Below, piece by piece: positions 45,958-57,709 of a stretch of DNA of 64,000 bases. The DNA comes from Vicia villosa. Lineage: Eukaryota; Streptophyta; Magnoliopsida; Fabales; Fabaceae. The stretch spans positions 1 through 64,000 of the forward strand of contig NW_026705776.1 of NCBI RefSeq assembly GCF_029867415.1, written 5' to 3'. Positions within the stretch are counted from its first letter, which is position 1. Each line of letters begins with the position of its first letter. The notes under the pieces were generated by a model. The model had not been told where the DNA came from and did not search any database. It saw nothing but the letters and a program-made list of their open reading frames with translations. Made by a program: the position numbers and the translations under genes.

Positions 45958-48480
45958 GTATAGCTCTCACTCTCAAAGAGGAGTTTTCCAAAATAAAGTG
46001 TTTACAATATACAATGGCACGTTATCACATATACATGTTCAAAAGAGTCATATACAAATAAATAACAACAGACTCCCGACTACCCAGTGTTACATATCAG
46101 AGCGACCGACAAGACCAACTGGAGAACTACCTCTTCCAAAAGACTTCCAAAGCGGCTAATCTGCAGGATGCCACTCAAGCATCAAATCAGCAGAAGGGTG
46201 AGAATATAATTCATAATGAAAGCATGACAATTATAGTAATGCCAACAAGTATCATCAAGAATCATACAACAAAGTAATCCACTCATTCAACCACAATCAA
46301 TATATAAGTAATGTGACACATGAATGATAACATAAATTATGAAGACAGACAATGATGAATGAGACTCGACTATGCATATGCATGTGGTACCAAATCCGGA
46401 GTAAAACTCCCCTTGTCATTATGACAAATACACCTTTGCCGAGCATTATGTTGGGACTTCTTTCCCTCAGGAAAATACACCTTTGTCGAGCATCAAGCTA
46501 CGACTAAACGTCATCGAGCATTTAGCCCCCACTGATGACCTCTTGCCACTCGGGCAAATACACCTTTTTACCGAGCATTAAGCCCCCACTAGTAATAATT
46601 GCCAATTCAGGCCACCTGCTAATAGCATTCCGCCATTAACGTAATGAAATGTTATGCTGTGCAAATATATGACTCTATTACACGACAACAACATCATCAA
46701 CAATATAACACGGTCACATACCCACGTTACACCGTTTATATTCTATCCAAAAGGATACATCACCAATTAATAACATCGTTATCAATTACATCACACCATA
46801 ATTACCACACAGGCATTAATAAGCACACAGCACACATTTATCGTTCAAACATACTGGCCACATCGGCATAGATGAACGTATAACACACTTATACACATCA
46901 AATTAATATTGGCCATCGGCCCACAACTTCATCAATACATCATCAACAAGTTTTAATAACAACAATTCAACAATGATAATACATCATTCTCATAACAACA
47001 TTTACTTTCCATAAGGCCACACATCATGTTAATAACAAACAACCAAACATCGTCTCACATCAAGAACGAACATTCATTAATACATAACACATCTGAACAT
47101 GATCTCATGTTATCGACAACTAATCACATACCTCGTACCATTACGACAACATTCACACAACGCATCATCATGATTTATCATGCACTAGTTCACAAAACCA
47201 TTTATGCAAATCAACCAACCACTACTACATCCTACATCATTAACAATTACAACCAAGCACTATGATTATTTACCAATCATATCGCGCATATAAACAATTA
47301 TGTGTTTTCATCAACAACACCTCATAACCAATTAATAACAAACTAACCAAGCCTATACTATCATATAGAACATCCAACTAGCTTCCTAACACTTCGAACG
47401 GCGTACGAAACGGAGCTACGAATTAAAAGTTACAAGGTTTCAAAGTTTGGATAATTGAACATACTACACAACTCATCACTTGATCCTAATAAAAATAATG
47501 GGATACTACATCCTATGAATCATTTAATTAGATAATAATATAGTTCATTGCGTAAGCTTTCCAACGCTTCGAACGGCGACAAAATCGGAGTTACGGTTCA
47601 GGAGTTACGAAGTTTCAAAGTTTTGGAAAAAAAGAAAAAGCTGTCATCCGCTTCAGCTCCGCTCAGCGGACCTCGGCAGAGAATTTTCTGCAACAGGACC
47701 TCCGCTCAGCGGACCTGCGTAAACCCAGAAAAAACCAGAACGCACCAGAACTGTTCCAGGCCCCCTATACCCACCAAAACCACTCCAAAACATCATTACA
47801 ACACCAATACAACACATACAAACCATAGAAACAACCTATTATCACACTTTCCATGGTTAATTCACCAATCTATCCCAAAACCTAACTTTTTACCCAAACT
47901 CAATCAAGCCATAGAAATGGAAAAGAAAGCATGATCAATCACCACAACACAACAAGGATATCATTTATTCATCATACAATCATTCTCAAACAAACTTAGA
48001 TCAAACAAAGAACACACAAGAAAATTGTGGAAATTGGAACAAGAAGAACAAGAACAAGAACAAGACTATAAGAATCATACATCCAAGATAAATTAGATTC
48101 ACCCCCTTACCTTGCTATAGCAACGATCGGAACTCGAATCGGTCGAGAATCCGCCAATCTCCACTTTTTCCTTCTTTTCCTCTTCTTCTTTCTCTCTTCT
48201 CTTTCTTTCTTTCCTTTCTATCTTTGTTTTCTTTATAAAGAAAATATCTTCCTCGCGGAAATGACCAAAATGCCCCTACGCTCAAATATCGTTCAAACGC
48301 CCCAAAACGCGGAATATTACCTTAATAATATTTCCGGTACCAAAAATATGAAAACCTTCAATTAAATATTAGTCCGCCATCCCGAACTAATACCGACTGA
48401 AACAACTCCAAAAACGGTACAATTCCAATAAACGTCACAAACGTCCAAATCAAGTATATACTTATTTTCCGGGCGTTACA
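45698..48480 (-). repeat. 5' LTR of element E
   Basis: Near-identical to 39838-42615. It has the longer TA run (45884-45956), two rather than three CTCCGCTCAGCGGAC words, and a TATA box (TATAAAG, minus strand) at 48231-48237. A purine-rich leader follows the TATA box. No coding content. Confidence 0.93.
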
Positions 48481-48485
48481 TTTGC
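48481..48485. repeat. Target-site duplication of element E (right copy)
   Basis: TTTGC, identical to 39833-39837. Confidence 0.95.
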
Positions 48486-49346
48486 AACTGCGGCTTCCAC
48501 AAATTTCTCTTTAGATGGCTCTCCCTCCTCCTTCGTGCCATAGTAATACACGTCTGAACCATAATGCCAAGGGATGGCCTTCTCACTCTCATATGGAATT
48601 GGCCCTGGCACGGTAATCATCAACGCCGCTGGTTGCTCCTCATACGGGATACTGACAGGTATCTGAATAGGCACTTGGATACAAATTGGCACAACCGGTT
48701 CATAAGGAATTGAGATCACAGACACCTCACCATCCTTACTCTTCGCACCTCTCAACCTTCGATAAAATTGAAAAGGACCCTCATCAATCAACTTTTGTAC
48801 CATAGCTTTCAAATCAGCACAACCTTCGGGTTGACTCTTGCAATTCTCACAATCCACACCACAGCCCGGGAAGATACCACTATTAACCAGATGTTGCTTC
48901 ACAGACACAAGAGGAAAGGTCAAACAGCCCACATCAGATACAACACTTATCTCTTCACTCTCAATGGCATTCACACCAGAACCTCTGTGAGCAGGCATGG
49001 GACTATTGACGATATTGGGTGTAGGAGTGAATTGAATAATCTTTTGATCCAACAAGTCCTGGACTTTGTTCTTCAACGCAATACACCTCTCCGTATCATG
49101 CCCCGCGGCACCCGAGTGGAAAGCACGTCGTGCGTTTGCATTGTAATTCGGAGATTGTGTGTCTGGAGCATTCGGAGCATCTCTCAAAGTAATCTTCTCA
49201 ATCTTGAGCAAATGTTGCAACACTTGAGCATAAGTCATAGGAATCGGATCAATCTTTTTGTGAGGCCTAGTCCTGGGAGGATAACGATCATTATTGGAAT
49301 GATGTCCATGCTGATGCTGTTGTTGTTGTTGCGGCACTGGGATCAT
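48486..49346 (-). CDS. Ogre C gag-pro, 5' part (nucleocapsid/linker region)
   Basis: An open frame from ATG 49346, with a Gln/His-rich start, the Gag tail HSGAAGHDTERCIALKNKV (a zinc-knuckle-like motif whose usual first Cys is replaced), then CGVDCENCKSQPEGC, a C-x3-C-x2-C-x6-C cluster that recurs in element D, and a Pro-rich region. It runs into element E at 48485 and resumes at 39837. It overlaps the gag frame by ATGA, but the overlap looks accidental: the gag frame's last residues are out of register after a one-base change near 49400-49420, so gag and this frame were probably continuous. Confidence 0.85.
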
Positions 49347-50356
49347 GACAGCATTAACCTGTGAATTGTTTCTTCCTGAACCCCTTCTTCCATATATAGC
49401 ATCCGCATTTCCTTCCTTCTGGTATAACCCTCAGCTTGCTTCTTACCACCAGCAGGATTAGAAGAAGCTCCAAACTGAATTTTCCCCATCTTTAGACCCA
49501 TCTCAACACGTTCGCCATATCTCACCATTTCAGAAAAGTTGGCTGAAGCACTGCAGGCCAAATAATAGTGTCCAGACAAAGTACTGGTGAACATGTCAAT
49601 CATCTCACGCTCAGTCATTGGTGGTTGAACCCGCGCAGCTAACTCACGCCATTTCTGAGCGTACTCTTTGAAAGATTCTTTAGACCCCTGAACCAAACTC
49701 TGCAACTGAGTCCTATTGGGTGCCATATCAAAATTGTACTGATAGTGCTTAATGAAAGCTTCGACAAGATCTCTCCAAGAATGGATATGAGTGCGCTCAA
49801 GTTGAACATACCACTCCAAGGAAGCCCCAGCAAGACTATCTTGGAAGAAGTGCATTAGAAAGCCCTCATCCTCAGAGTATACGGACATCTTCCGATAATA
49901 CGCCTTAACATGAGTCATAGGACAAGTCGCCCCATTGTATTTGTCAAAAGATGGAACTTTGAATTTTGGTGGAATCCTCACGCCAGGAACCAACCCCAAG
50001 TCATTGATATCCATGCCTAACACCCCTTTGCCTTCCACAGCTCTGAGACGTTCTTCGATCAAACGATACCTTTCAACTTCATCATGTGCACCCTCAGCAC
50101 TATGCCTTGATACCTGATCGAAGTTTTCAACATTGAAATCCAAATTACCACGGTTCTGATTATCTCTCCTTCCCAATAGACGAGACGGAGGTGGAGGTGG
50201 AAACCCGTGATGCTGATTGAAAGGATTATAGTGCCCTCCCACGTGATCAAACTCATTCGGATCATGGTGATCGTCAATCCTTCCAGACACATCGTCAAAC
50301 AGACCTGGATGTCCTCCATTCTCAACCCTTTTGGAGTTCTCGACGAGAACCCGCAA
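49343..50356 (-). pseudogene. Ogre C gag (capsid region)
   Basis: A 337-aa frame with the Ty3/gypsy Gag core: IPPKFKVPSFDKYNG, CPMTHVKAYYRKM, HFFQDSLAGASLEWY, SWRDLVEAFIKHYQYN and KESFKEYAQKWRELAARVQPP, as in the retrotrans_gag family. It would form the particle shell. Its first codon here is a TTG. The true N terminus (starting near 50508 with MSRCFVTRRSS and a Gln/Met-rich coiled coil) is in another frame, so there is a frame break near 50360. A second break near 49410 separates it from gag-pro. Gag therefore has two frameshifts. Confidence 0.85.
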
Positions 50357-50361
50357 GCCAT

Positions 50362-50508
50362 CTGCGCATTCATCTGCTCCGTCAGTTGAGCTCTCATCTC
50401 AGCCATTTGTTCCTGAATCTGTTCCATCTGCCTTCTCTGATTGCTCCTAGTCGGATACGGGTGATTAGCCGTCTTAGAACTCCTTCTCGTAACAAAACAA
50501 CGAGACAT
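50362..50508 (-). pseudogene. Ogre C gag N-terminal segment
   Basis: A short Met-initiated stretch with a basic start and a heptad-like Gln/Met/Glu region (QMEQIQEQMAEMRAQLTEQM). It is typical of the N terminus of Ogre Gag and lies in a different frame from the capsid part. Confidence 0.7.
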
Positions 50509-50896
50509 AAGATATAAGCCCTGCAAAACCTGCAAATATATGACATGTATGATATATGAATGATATGCATGAAATGTTTGTCAATTTTCAGGTATCCAAG
50601 AGTTCATCCCACTTTCAGATAGGACATAGAAACCCTAATACCAAATATATTTGAACAGCAATCCACACACAAGAATAATTCATCAAACCGAGCATATTTC
50701 ATTCAAACATAACTGAGAATTTGAGTTCATACAAACAAAACACATAACCGTGTCACCATGTGCTCATAAGGCATACAAAAGAAATCCAGAATATCAAAAT
50801 GCAACCCCATCCAACAATCCTGGATATGGGCGACAAATATCAAGGTAAACAGCAAATCAACCATCATGGACCAAACAAGTCCACTCTACAGCAGCA
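50509..50896 (-). other. Spacer between ORF1 and gag of Ogre C
   Basis: About 390 nt with no open frame of note. In Ogre elements ORF1 and gag are separate ORFs, and how gag is translated downstream is not clear from sequence. I see no obvious splice site or reinitiation signal. Confidence 0.6.
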
Positions 50897-52459
50897 CTAG
50901 GATCGTCTGATAACAGAATGAGCTCCCCCATCTCCTCTCTGTTGGGCTCGGAGGTTTGCGATCTCTTCTTCAAGTCGAGCTGACTTGGCTTTCTCTTCCA
51001 TCAATTGCTTTTCTGAATCCTGCACCTTTCTCTTGCTATTGTTTTCAGACCTTCGCAACTTCGCACATTCTTGTTGTTTTCGGTACAAGCTTTCTTCCAT
51101 CAAGTCCTGAGATCGCCTTTGAGCACGGGTCATGTTTGAACCTTCGCCTTGCGCACACTTGAGCTTACGAGCCAATTCCACCTTTTCGTGATATTGAAAA
51201 TACCTCTCCAAGCCAACCTCTTGGTCCTTTGCTTTTAGCTTGATGTTGTCCGCTTCGGCTTGAATATAGAGTTCAGCCGCAACTGTATCAGATAAAACCA
51301 CAGGAGGTTGCTCGTACAATGGACATGACCTCGCAAATGGCAACAACAGATCTTTCACTCTTTCCTCAACGCACTTCCGGTAAGGACCCATAGCAATAGG
51401 AACCTTCTTGCTCAAAGTAATCTGATCTCTCTTGTGAACTTTAGTCCAAGCATACGTTATCTTTTCTAGCTCTAGAGGATCTTTAACATCAGTAAAGTAC
51501 ACTGATTCAAATGCTTCTACATGCTTCTGAGACCTTTCCATTGCATACCCCAATTGACGGTAAGCGAGCGTGGGATTATAACTGATACAACCTCTGGTTC
51601 CCATGAGAGGAACATTGGGATATTGACCGCAACTAGTAATGATGTTCCAAACTTTCCCCACACAATAATTCCACCTGATGTCATAAGATGTGAGGTTAAC
51701 AATCCTATCTGACCACTTAAGAGAACTCTTCTTGAGCATAAAAGGTCCTCTCACCGCCAAATGCAACATGAACCACTGATACAACAACGGAAGACAAGAA
51801 CCAACAACATATCCTCCCTTCTTACTTCTCGAATGGATCGAAAAATAAACATCTGCAAGCAACGTTGGCACGGGGTTTTTGTTCATGAAGACACAGATCG
51901 CCGCCAAACTCACAAAGTTCTCCCATGATGGGAATAAGACAATACCATAAATCATGATTGCAAGCAAACGACTAAAATCAACCCAATGCTCTCTCTTAGC
52001 CACATCCTCAGCCCTACTAATCAGAAAGCAAAGATAGAAACCATGAATACCGCCCGATGATTTCCAATTTCTTTCTACCTCCTTTATACCCATGTGAAGA
52101 GCTTCAGCTATTTTTTCAAATCTCACAACCTTAGGAACTCGAACAAAAGGTACATCATCAGTGATTCGGATGTTGAGTATGTAAGAAAATTCCTCGAGCG
52201 ATGGGACCAATTGATAGTCCTGAAATGTAAAACATCTCAACTGTGGATCATAGAACTGAAACAAGGTGATCAAAGCCATCGGATCAAAAGATGTATTGAG
52301 GATGGAGAGCAAATTGCCGTAATCATGATTGAAGTCACGGAGAACCTCCCCTTTCAACCGAGAACTCAACCCTTTCAACCCCGAAACATCAATATCCGGA
52401 ATCTTGTATGCTCTTGTAGGCCTCGTACGTTCTTTGACAGTATCAGTGGGATTGTCCAT
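50897..52459 (-). CDS. Ogre C ORF1 protein
   Basis: An intact 520-aa frame from ATG 52459. I chose this start because the 135 in-frame codons before it translate the repetitive leader, and because D starts its homologue at a comparable point. The N-terminal two thirds contain LFQFYDPQLRCFTFQDYQL, PSLEEFSYILN, SSGGIHGFYLCFL, AIMIYGIVLFPSWENF, NPVPTLLADVYFSIHSR, CLPLLYQWF and ISYNPTLAYRQLGY, shared with D. The last 150 residues are Lys/Glu-rich and probably a coiled coil (KQLMEEKAKSARLEEEIANL). It resembles proteins annotated DUF7745 or plant-mobile-domain-like; this is from memory. No zinc finger, signal peptide or membrane segment is visible. Its role is unknown. It is the only fully intact major frame upstream of pol in C. 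Confidence 0.85.
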   Translation of the reverse strand: MDNPTDTVKERTRPTRAYKIPDIDVSGLKGLSSRLKGEVLRDFNHDYGNLLSILNTSFDPMALITLFQFYDPQLRCFTFQDYQLVPSLEEFSYILNIRITDDVPFVRVPKVVRFEKIAEALHMGIKEVERNWKSSGGIHGFYLCFLISRAEDVAKREHWVDFSRLLAIMIYGIVLFPSWENFVSLAAICVFMNKNPVPTLLADVYFSIHSRSKKGGYVVGSCLPLLYQWFMLHLAVRGPFMLKKSSLKWSDRIVNLTSYDIRWNYCVGKVWNIITSCGQYPNVPLMGTRGCISYNPTLAYRQLGYAMERSQKHVEAFESVYFTDVKDPLELEKITYAWTKVHKRDQITLSKKVPIAMGPYRKCVEERVKDLLLPFARSCPLYEQPPVVLSDTVAAELYIQAEADNIKLKAKDQEVGLERYFQYHEKVELARKLKCAQGEGSNMTRAQRRSQDLMEESLYRKQQECAKLRRSENNSKRKVQDSEKQLMEEKAKSARLEEEIANLRAQQRGDGGAHSVIRRS

Positions 52460-53303
52460 CTTCAACTTGGGTGAACTCCTGAATATCCCTGAAAAATATG
52501 ACATGCAAATGCTTATTATTATATATATTTTTTTTACGTTTCTTTTAGAAATAAATATGCTATGATGCAAAGTGGTGGGACTTGTTGCCGCCCACCAGGC
52601 ATTCTGGACTGCCGGTAACACACATAGTACAGAGCCAAAGGTTCGGCCCCAAATAGATATACCATACGGTACATAGAATGTCAACCCTCGGAACCAACAT
52701 CCATAATCAGCAACACACTGGAATAGAACACAGATCACCACTCGAACAAGAACCATAGTACCCCACGAACAGGAACCAATAGTACACTCGAACTTGAACA
52801 GCGGTAACCCACGAACAAGAACAACGGTAACCCACGAACAAGAACAGCGGTAACCCTCGAACAAGATCCAAAGTCACCATCAATGTACCTGTTAAGCAAT
52901 GATTGTTTCCCGCCCCACTCACGGGTAAATCTGGGCCAAGGTAGGTCAAAAAGCCAACAGAGGATCGAATGTAGGCGTTATCATACGATATTGCCTCATT
53001 CCACCAAGCTCTGCCAGTGGATACGTGATCAGATCAATCAGGCATACGCCTTCTGTCCGTCACGGCCACTCTAGTTCTAGTTCCTAAGGTATCATTCATG
53101 ACCTGGGTATTGGGTCTTTTACCTCTTGAAACACCCACCCACAGATAGAAATCCAGACAGTCCAGAATATGATGCAGAAAAGTAAAAGCACACATAGAAT
53201 GCAATGCAAACAAGTAAATATGCAAAGCAGTAAAACACCCAAAGATAAACACACAAGCGCTAGGATCGACTCGCTAAGTCCGGACCCGCAATAGGTCGAG
53301 ACG
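52460..53303 (-). other. Ogre C 5' leader with tandem repeats
   Basis: Between PBS and ORF1. A roughly 24-bp repeat of AACAAGAACAGCGGTAACCC type (plus strand) occurs in about six imperfect copies at 52736-52880. The in-frame extension of ORF1 into this stretch is repeat translation. No other signal. Confidence 0.7.
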
Positions 53304-53321
53304 TCCCCAGCAGAGTCGCCA
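53304..53321 (-). promoter_or_regulatory. Primer binding site of Ogre C
   Basis: TGGCGACTCTGCTGGGGA on the minus strand, 2 nt after the 5' LTR. Reported Ogre PBSs match tRNA-Arg; the tRNA was not verified here. Confidence 0.9.
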
Positions 53322-53323
53322 GC

Positions 53324-56300
53324 TGTCGCTACCGCGAAAATTAACAGATTCGCCACTAACATATTTATCCTGAAAAGGAAGGGAATGCCAGCAAACCACA
53401 AAAACAAAACAACGGTCTCACGACCAGAGAAAAAGGGTAAGGGAGTCGGTTACGCGAGGGGAAGCTGTTAGCAGCACCCCACGCGCCCATCATACTCGAT
53501 GGTATCCACGCTAGTGTCTAAATCTATGGGTGTGTAAACAAACTGCGCTAATCTGGACTAAAATGCATGCAAAATGTAGGGAAAAGAAAGAGTTATACTC
53601 GCACGGGCCCTACCCCGCTGCCTACGTATCCGTTTTGCGGAATCAGAGGTACCGTAGCTCGGCTAACTAATTTCTGTTTGTTTTGTGTTTTTTAGGTGAA
53701 CAAGTTACATTCGCACTCCGCTGCTCGACCTTTGGAGACTTATGCTGGGAATAGAGCGGAAATAACAAGCTCTTAAGAAAAGAAAATCAAAGAGTTTGGT
53801 TTGTGTTTTAAAGAATGCATGAGGAAGACCTAAGCTAAGGGGGAAAGCTTGCTACCTAATGTTATCATACAAAGGGTACAAGTCTAAGCTAAGCTAACAA
53901 CCTATGGGGAAAAAGGCGAAAGCAAACAATAATATCACACAAACGAGCTCCGTTCGTAAAGCAAACAAAACCAACGGTACGGACCGAATGGTAGAAAAGG
54001 GGTCCCGCCATAGCCAAGGGGAATAACTCAACCCAAGTCAACCAAGCATTAGACCTCGCGAAATTGATCGGGCCATAGACAAGAGGAGCGAGTCCCTCTC
54101 AGCAACCAAGCCGTCACGGATTGGAAAGGAAAACGGTGCGTGCGTACATCGAGCATTAACATCGAGCGACGCGAGCTATAGGAAAGGAGGGGGTCCGGCT
54201 ACATGAACCCTTTTCCTGACATACTCGATAATAAGATCTTGTGCTGGTTCAGAAGCGAGCCACGCGTAGCGTGCGCATACTGAACGGACTCGATGAGACT
54301 GGGCGGGGGTTGATTGCTAACCCTTTCTGCATGCCTTCCATGAGGACTTAACGGAGTGCCATATAGGACTTATTACACCGTGACTCCCTGCCGCAAAGCA
54401 CAAATATAAACACACCAACAAAAACAGAGCCTCTTTCGAGGGCTTGGCCAGATGCACGTCTAGGTCCTACTTCTCATGTTAAAGGATGATGCGAGAAAGC
54501 GATAAAGTGCGAGAAAAATAAAATGAAACGGAATCAATACCAAACGGATGATGATCCGTAAACTAAAGCGAAGCAAAGCGAAGAAACTAAGAATCCCGCG
54601 AGCGAGCTAGCAAAGCAAAAGCAAATGGTCAGCACACCGATTAGCCATGAAAGCACACAAAGGTCGACATGTGCGTCGAGCATAATCACAATACACCTGC
54701 AAGCGGAACAAGCAAACCAAACAAGCAGATATAAAGTAATAGGAACGTGTCTCCAAGACGAGAACACGATGCTAGTGAATGGAATCGTGTTCCGCGAGTA
54801 AAGCGGAACACTCAAGCAATAAGTGTCGGTCGGTGACTATCCAAAAGCCTTGCACACTAGCACACAAGTTAGAGATAACAAACACCGCAATCGGAATTTC
54901 GTTATACTATAAAGCGAAAAGAAACGGACAGGTAATGTACACACGGAATGAATAGTGAAACATCAAAGAGAAATTAAACATGGATGATCTACCAATTATT
55001 GAAAACGAAGCATCTAGCAGGATAGTACGTCTCATAAGCTTTCCAACGATATAAAGAACATGCAAATCGGAGTTACGAGTAAAAAGTTATGCAAGATTGA
55101 AGTTAGAAAAGAAAACACAAAAATTACACACAAGAACCGGTTCCCACCTAGGGACAACCCGGTTCCTGGTACTAAAAACCAGAGGTAGAAAACTGGGAAC
55201 CGGTTCCCACCTAGGGACAACCCGGTTCCTGGCACGAAAACCAGAGAGTAAAAACAACGCAGGAACCGGTTCCTGCATGGGGACAACCCGGTTCCTTGTA
55301 CTAAAACACAGAAAATCAACAATTTTGGATTGAGTGGGAATCGGTTCCCGCCTGGGACAACCCGGTTCCTGGCGTAGCGAAACAAGTTTTTATGCATTTT
55401 TAAGACCTCAGAGCCATCCGCACTCAATCCAAAACCATGCCAATTCAAAATTAATCATAAACGAGCATCAAATTACATGCTATACGCAATGAAACGTTCA
55501 CGGAAGTAAGGCATAAACACCACCACACATCAACACGGAACATGTTGTGAGCAAAGCGCGAAAGCGACACATCAATCAATATAACGATCACATTAATGCA
55601 ACAACGATATCAAGAATTAATACATGCGATAATGATCAAGCCATCAAATATATTTGAGTCATGATTTAAGCGTTAAACAAGTCGATTATCAAACACAAAT
55701 CCATCGCATGCATTTATACAAACACTTTGAGTGCGTCGCAAGTCACATTCATGAACATTAATTATTATGCATGCAAAATCAACACTGAACCATGGATTCA
55801 AACACGAATATCGCAATTCAAATCAACGGACATCAATTATATGCAACAAACATTAAATCCAACCACAATTCACATGAACACGACTAATTCGAGCAAAAGA
55901 TGAACAAAATCACCGATCAATCATCATCAATCACCCATTAATCAAGAACAAAAGGTAGATCTAGATTCAAATGCACATAATAATCAACAATTAAGCACTT
56001 AGTTCAAGATCCGAAAGCTTACCGGATGAAGATCTAAACCGAAACGCGAACACAGACACGATACAAACGCGAACATGACACGAACGCGAAACACGACACG
56101 AACGCGAAATCCGAAGTGAGAGAGAGGGAGGGTGCGCGACTCAATGAGGAGAGAGGAAGAGAAATTCGAACTTCGATCTTGATTCTTCAACCCATGTTCT
56201 TGATCTTGATGAGAATTGATGAATATTGATGAAAGTTTTATGTAATTTGTAGTTTTGATTCAAGAGAATTGAGAGAGAATTGGGAGAAAATGTTTGTGAA

Positions 56301-57271
56301 AAATTGGTGAATTGAAATTATGAGTGTCCTCCTTTTTGTGAAGAGCAAAATGTTTATATATTGTCAACGCGAAATGTCCAAATTGCCCTCGGTGCGTCTT
56401 ACTTTGGCTTGTTTTTAAGGAAACTCGGTTCGGCTCTGAATTCCGGAACGAAACCAATGCCACTGTGAAGATGACCAAATTCGTGACTCGTCGCCACGAG
56501 AATCATCTCAATCTGATAAGCGACGAAGAAAATATGCCCGTTTGAATGACGAGAAACGTCCATTCATTTGGCGCAACTGTGCAGAATTTTGTGAGTACCG
56601 CTCAAAGAACTCGATAAAACCCAATCTTCGGCTCAGAATCTGAACAGGCATGTGTTACGAAGAATCAAAGCTAACGAAATTTCCGAGAAAATGCCTCCGG
56701 AATGGACTTCATACGACAAAAATCGAAGGAGTTATGAATTTTCGAACTCGGCGCGACATACTCGAAAACACACTTTTTATCGAAACAATGCGACGATCCT
56801 TAAAATTCTGGGAGTTTTCCGTGCATAATTGGCCTTCGGTCCGAACATATGAAATCTTGGTAATGATGGTACGGAGCTCCAATTAAATTTTCAAGAGAAT
56901 CCGACGAGCGTATTGTGAGATATGAATTTTCTGAGATCCGAAATCCTACATTCAGCACCATTTTTCACTGCGAAACCTCAAGTAATTTGCAAATCTGACA
57001 ACCTTCCTCAAAGAATTGGCTCCCGAGCCGAACACAAAAGTTGTAGATATCGTCGAAACAGTCGGGATAACACAAGAATTCAGCTCATATCACCTTCCAG
57101 ATAGGACTTATTAATTTTCTCGTATTTACACGGTTTAAACCATTTTTCACACCGCACTTCTTTAGAACCACAAGAAACTCTTTATTATTTTTCTTCAATT
57201 TTTGAATGACGAAATAAACGTCATCATTAACTTATAGCTCAGATAAAGAGGGCAAATTTTGGGGTGCAATA
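53324..57271 (-). repeat. 5' LTR of Ogre C
   Basis: 3948 bp, matching the left LTR over its whole length. The minus-strand start has one change (TATTGCACC instead of TGTTGCACC). The TATA box is at 56353-56360 (minus strand). It carries the tandem stem-loops (55133-55372) and no genes. Confidence 0.95.
55133..55372 (-). repeat. Four tandem GGAACCGG stem-loops in LTR C (right copy)
   Basis: Units start near 55133, 55196, 55261 and 55335. Unit 3 has intact arms here while the left LTR has one mismatch. Unit 1 here has AGAACCGG with an intact 3' arm. Together the two LTRs show that all four units once paired fully. Confidence 0.85.
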
Positions 57272-57276
57272 AGTAC
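57272..57276. repeat. Target-site duplication of Ogre C (right copy)
   Basis: AGTAC, identical to 27709-27713. Confidence 0.95.
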
Positions 57277-57422
57277 TCGATCGACAAGTGACACAATCGT
57301 CACTTTCTCAACATATCCCTCCTGCTTCCTGGATCATCGATCAGCTCACGTCAGAGAATGCTCAGCTCAAGAAACAGAAGAAGATGTTAGAACATGAAGT
57401 CGGCTCGTCGTCAAAGTTTTAG
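57277..57422 (+). pseudogene. Ogre D ORF1, 3' end
   Basis: It continues the codon cut at 27713 without loss once C and one duplication copy are removed. The frame encodes the short C-terminal coiled coil (LTSENAQLKKQKKMLEHEV) and ends TAG at 57420-57422. The full D ORF1 would be 477 codons long, broken by three stops. Confidence 0.85.
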
Positions 57423-57709
57423 AGTCCTTTCTCTCTGTTTCTCTGTATTTCCCTTTTCAAAGTGTGTAAAAAACGGCGTTTTCGCTTAATCAATAAAAAG
57501 TTTGATGTTTCATAAACGTAATTATGGTGTTTCCTTGAAAAACATTAATTTAATTGCATGTGTCGCTTTAGTCGTAAGCAATGACACGAGAATTGTTGCG
57601 GATCTAATCGTCACCTTCCTTTCTCCAGAAAGAGAGGAGGAGAAGGAGGTGAACCAAGGCATTCAAACTGTCTCATTCATACAACACTCGTTCAAGTCGC
57701 AAGAAAAGA
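57423..57709 (+). other. Spacer between ORF1 and gag of Ogre D
   Basis: Pyrimidine-rich at first, then unremarkable. The 57502-57777 frame overlaps the gag start in another frame and shows no family features. Confidence 0.6.

Larger units (their letters stand above)
39838..48480 (-). mobile_element. Element E, chromovirus-like LTR element with decayed interior
   Basis: Complete structure: LTRs 39838-42615 and 45698-48480, PBS TGGTATCAGAGC on the minus strand (45682-45693, initiator-Met type, 4-nt spacer), a PPT at the other end, and a 5-bp TTTGC duplication. The LTRs differ by only about a dozen substitutions by eye over 2.75 kb, plus a TA-repeat length change and one 19-nt copy-number change. 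So insertion was recent. The 3.1-kb interior has no open pol frame, only remnants. Confidence 0.93.
27714..57271 (-). mobile_element. Ogre C, complete minus-strand Ty3/gypsy element
   Basis: A full LTR retrotransposon with two 3.95-kb LTRs, PBS, ORF1, gag, protease, RT/RNase H, second RNase H, integrase, a long 3' UTR, a PPT, and a 5-bp AGTAC duplication. The span is 29.6 kb including a nested 8.6-kb element (39838-48480); without it the size is about 20.9 kb, in the usual Ogre range. A hand count over about 600 nt of the LTRs gave roughly 4 % differences, so the insertion is moderately old. Lesions are few: two frame breaks in gag, one stop in pol, and the nested insertion. Confidence 0.95.

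Noticed and set aside
49343..49346. ATGA overlap between gag and gag-pro as a termination-reinitiation or -1 frameshift signal
   Set aside because: The residues before the gag stop are already out of register from about 49410, while the other frame carries family-like sequence. A one-base indel explains it; D has no such overlap.
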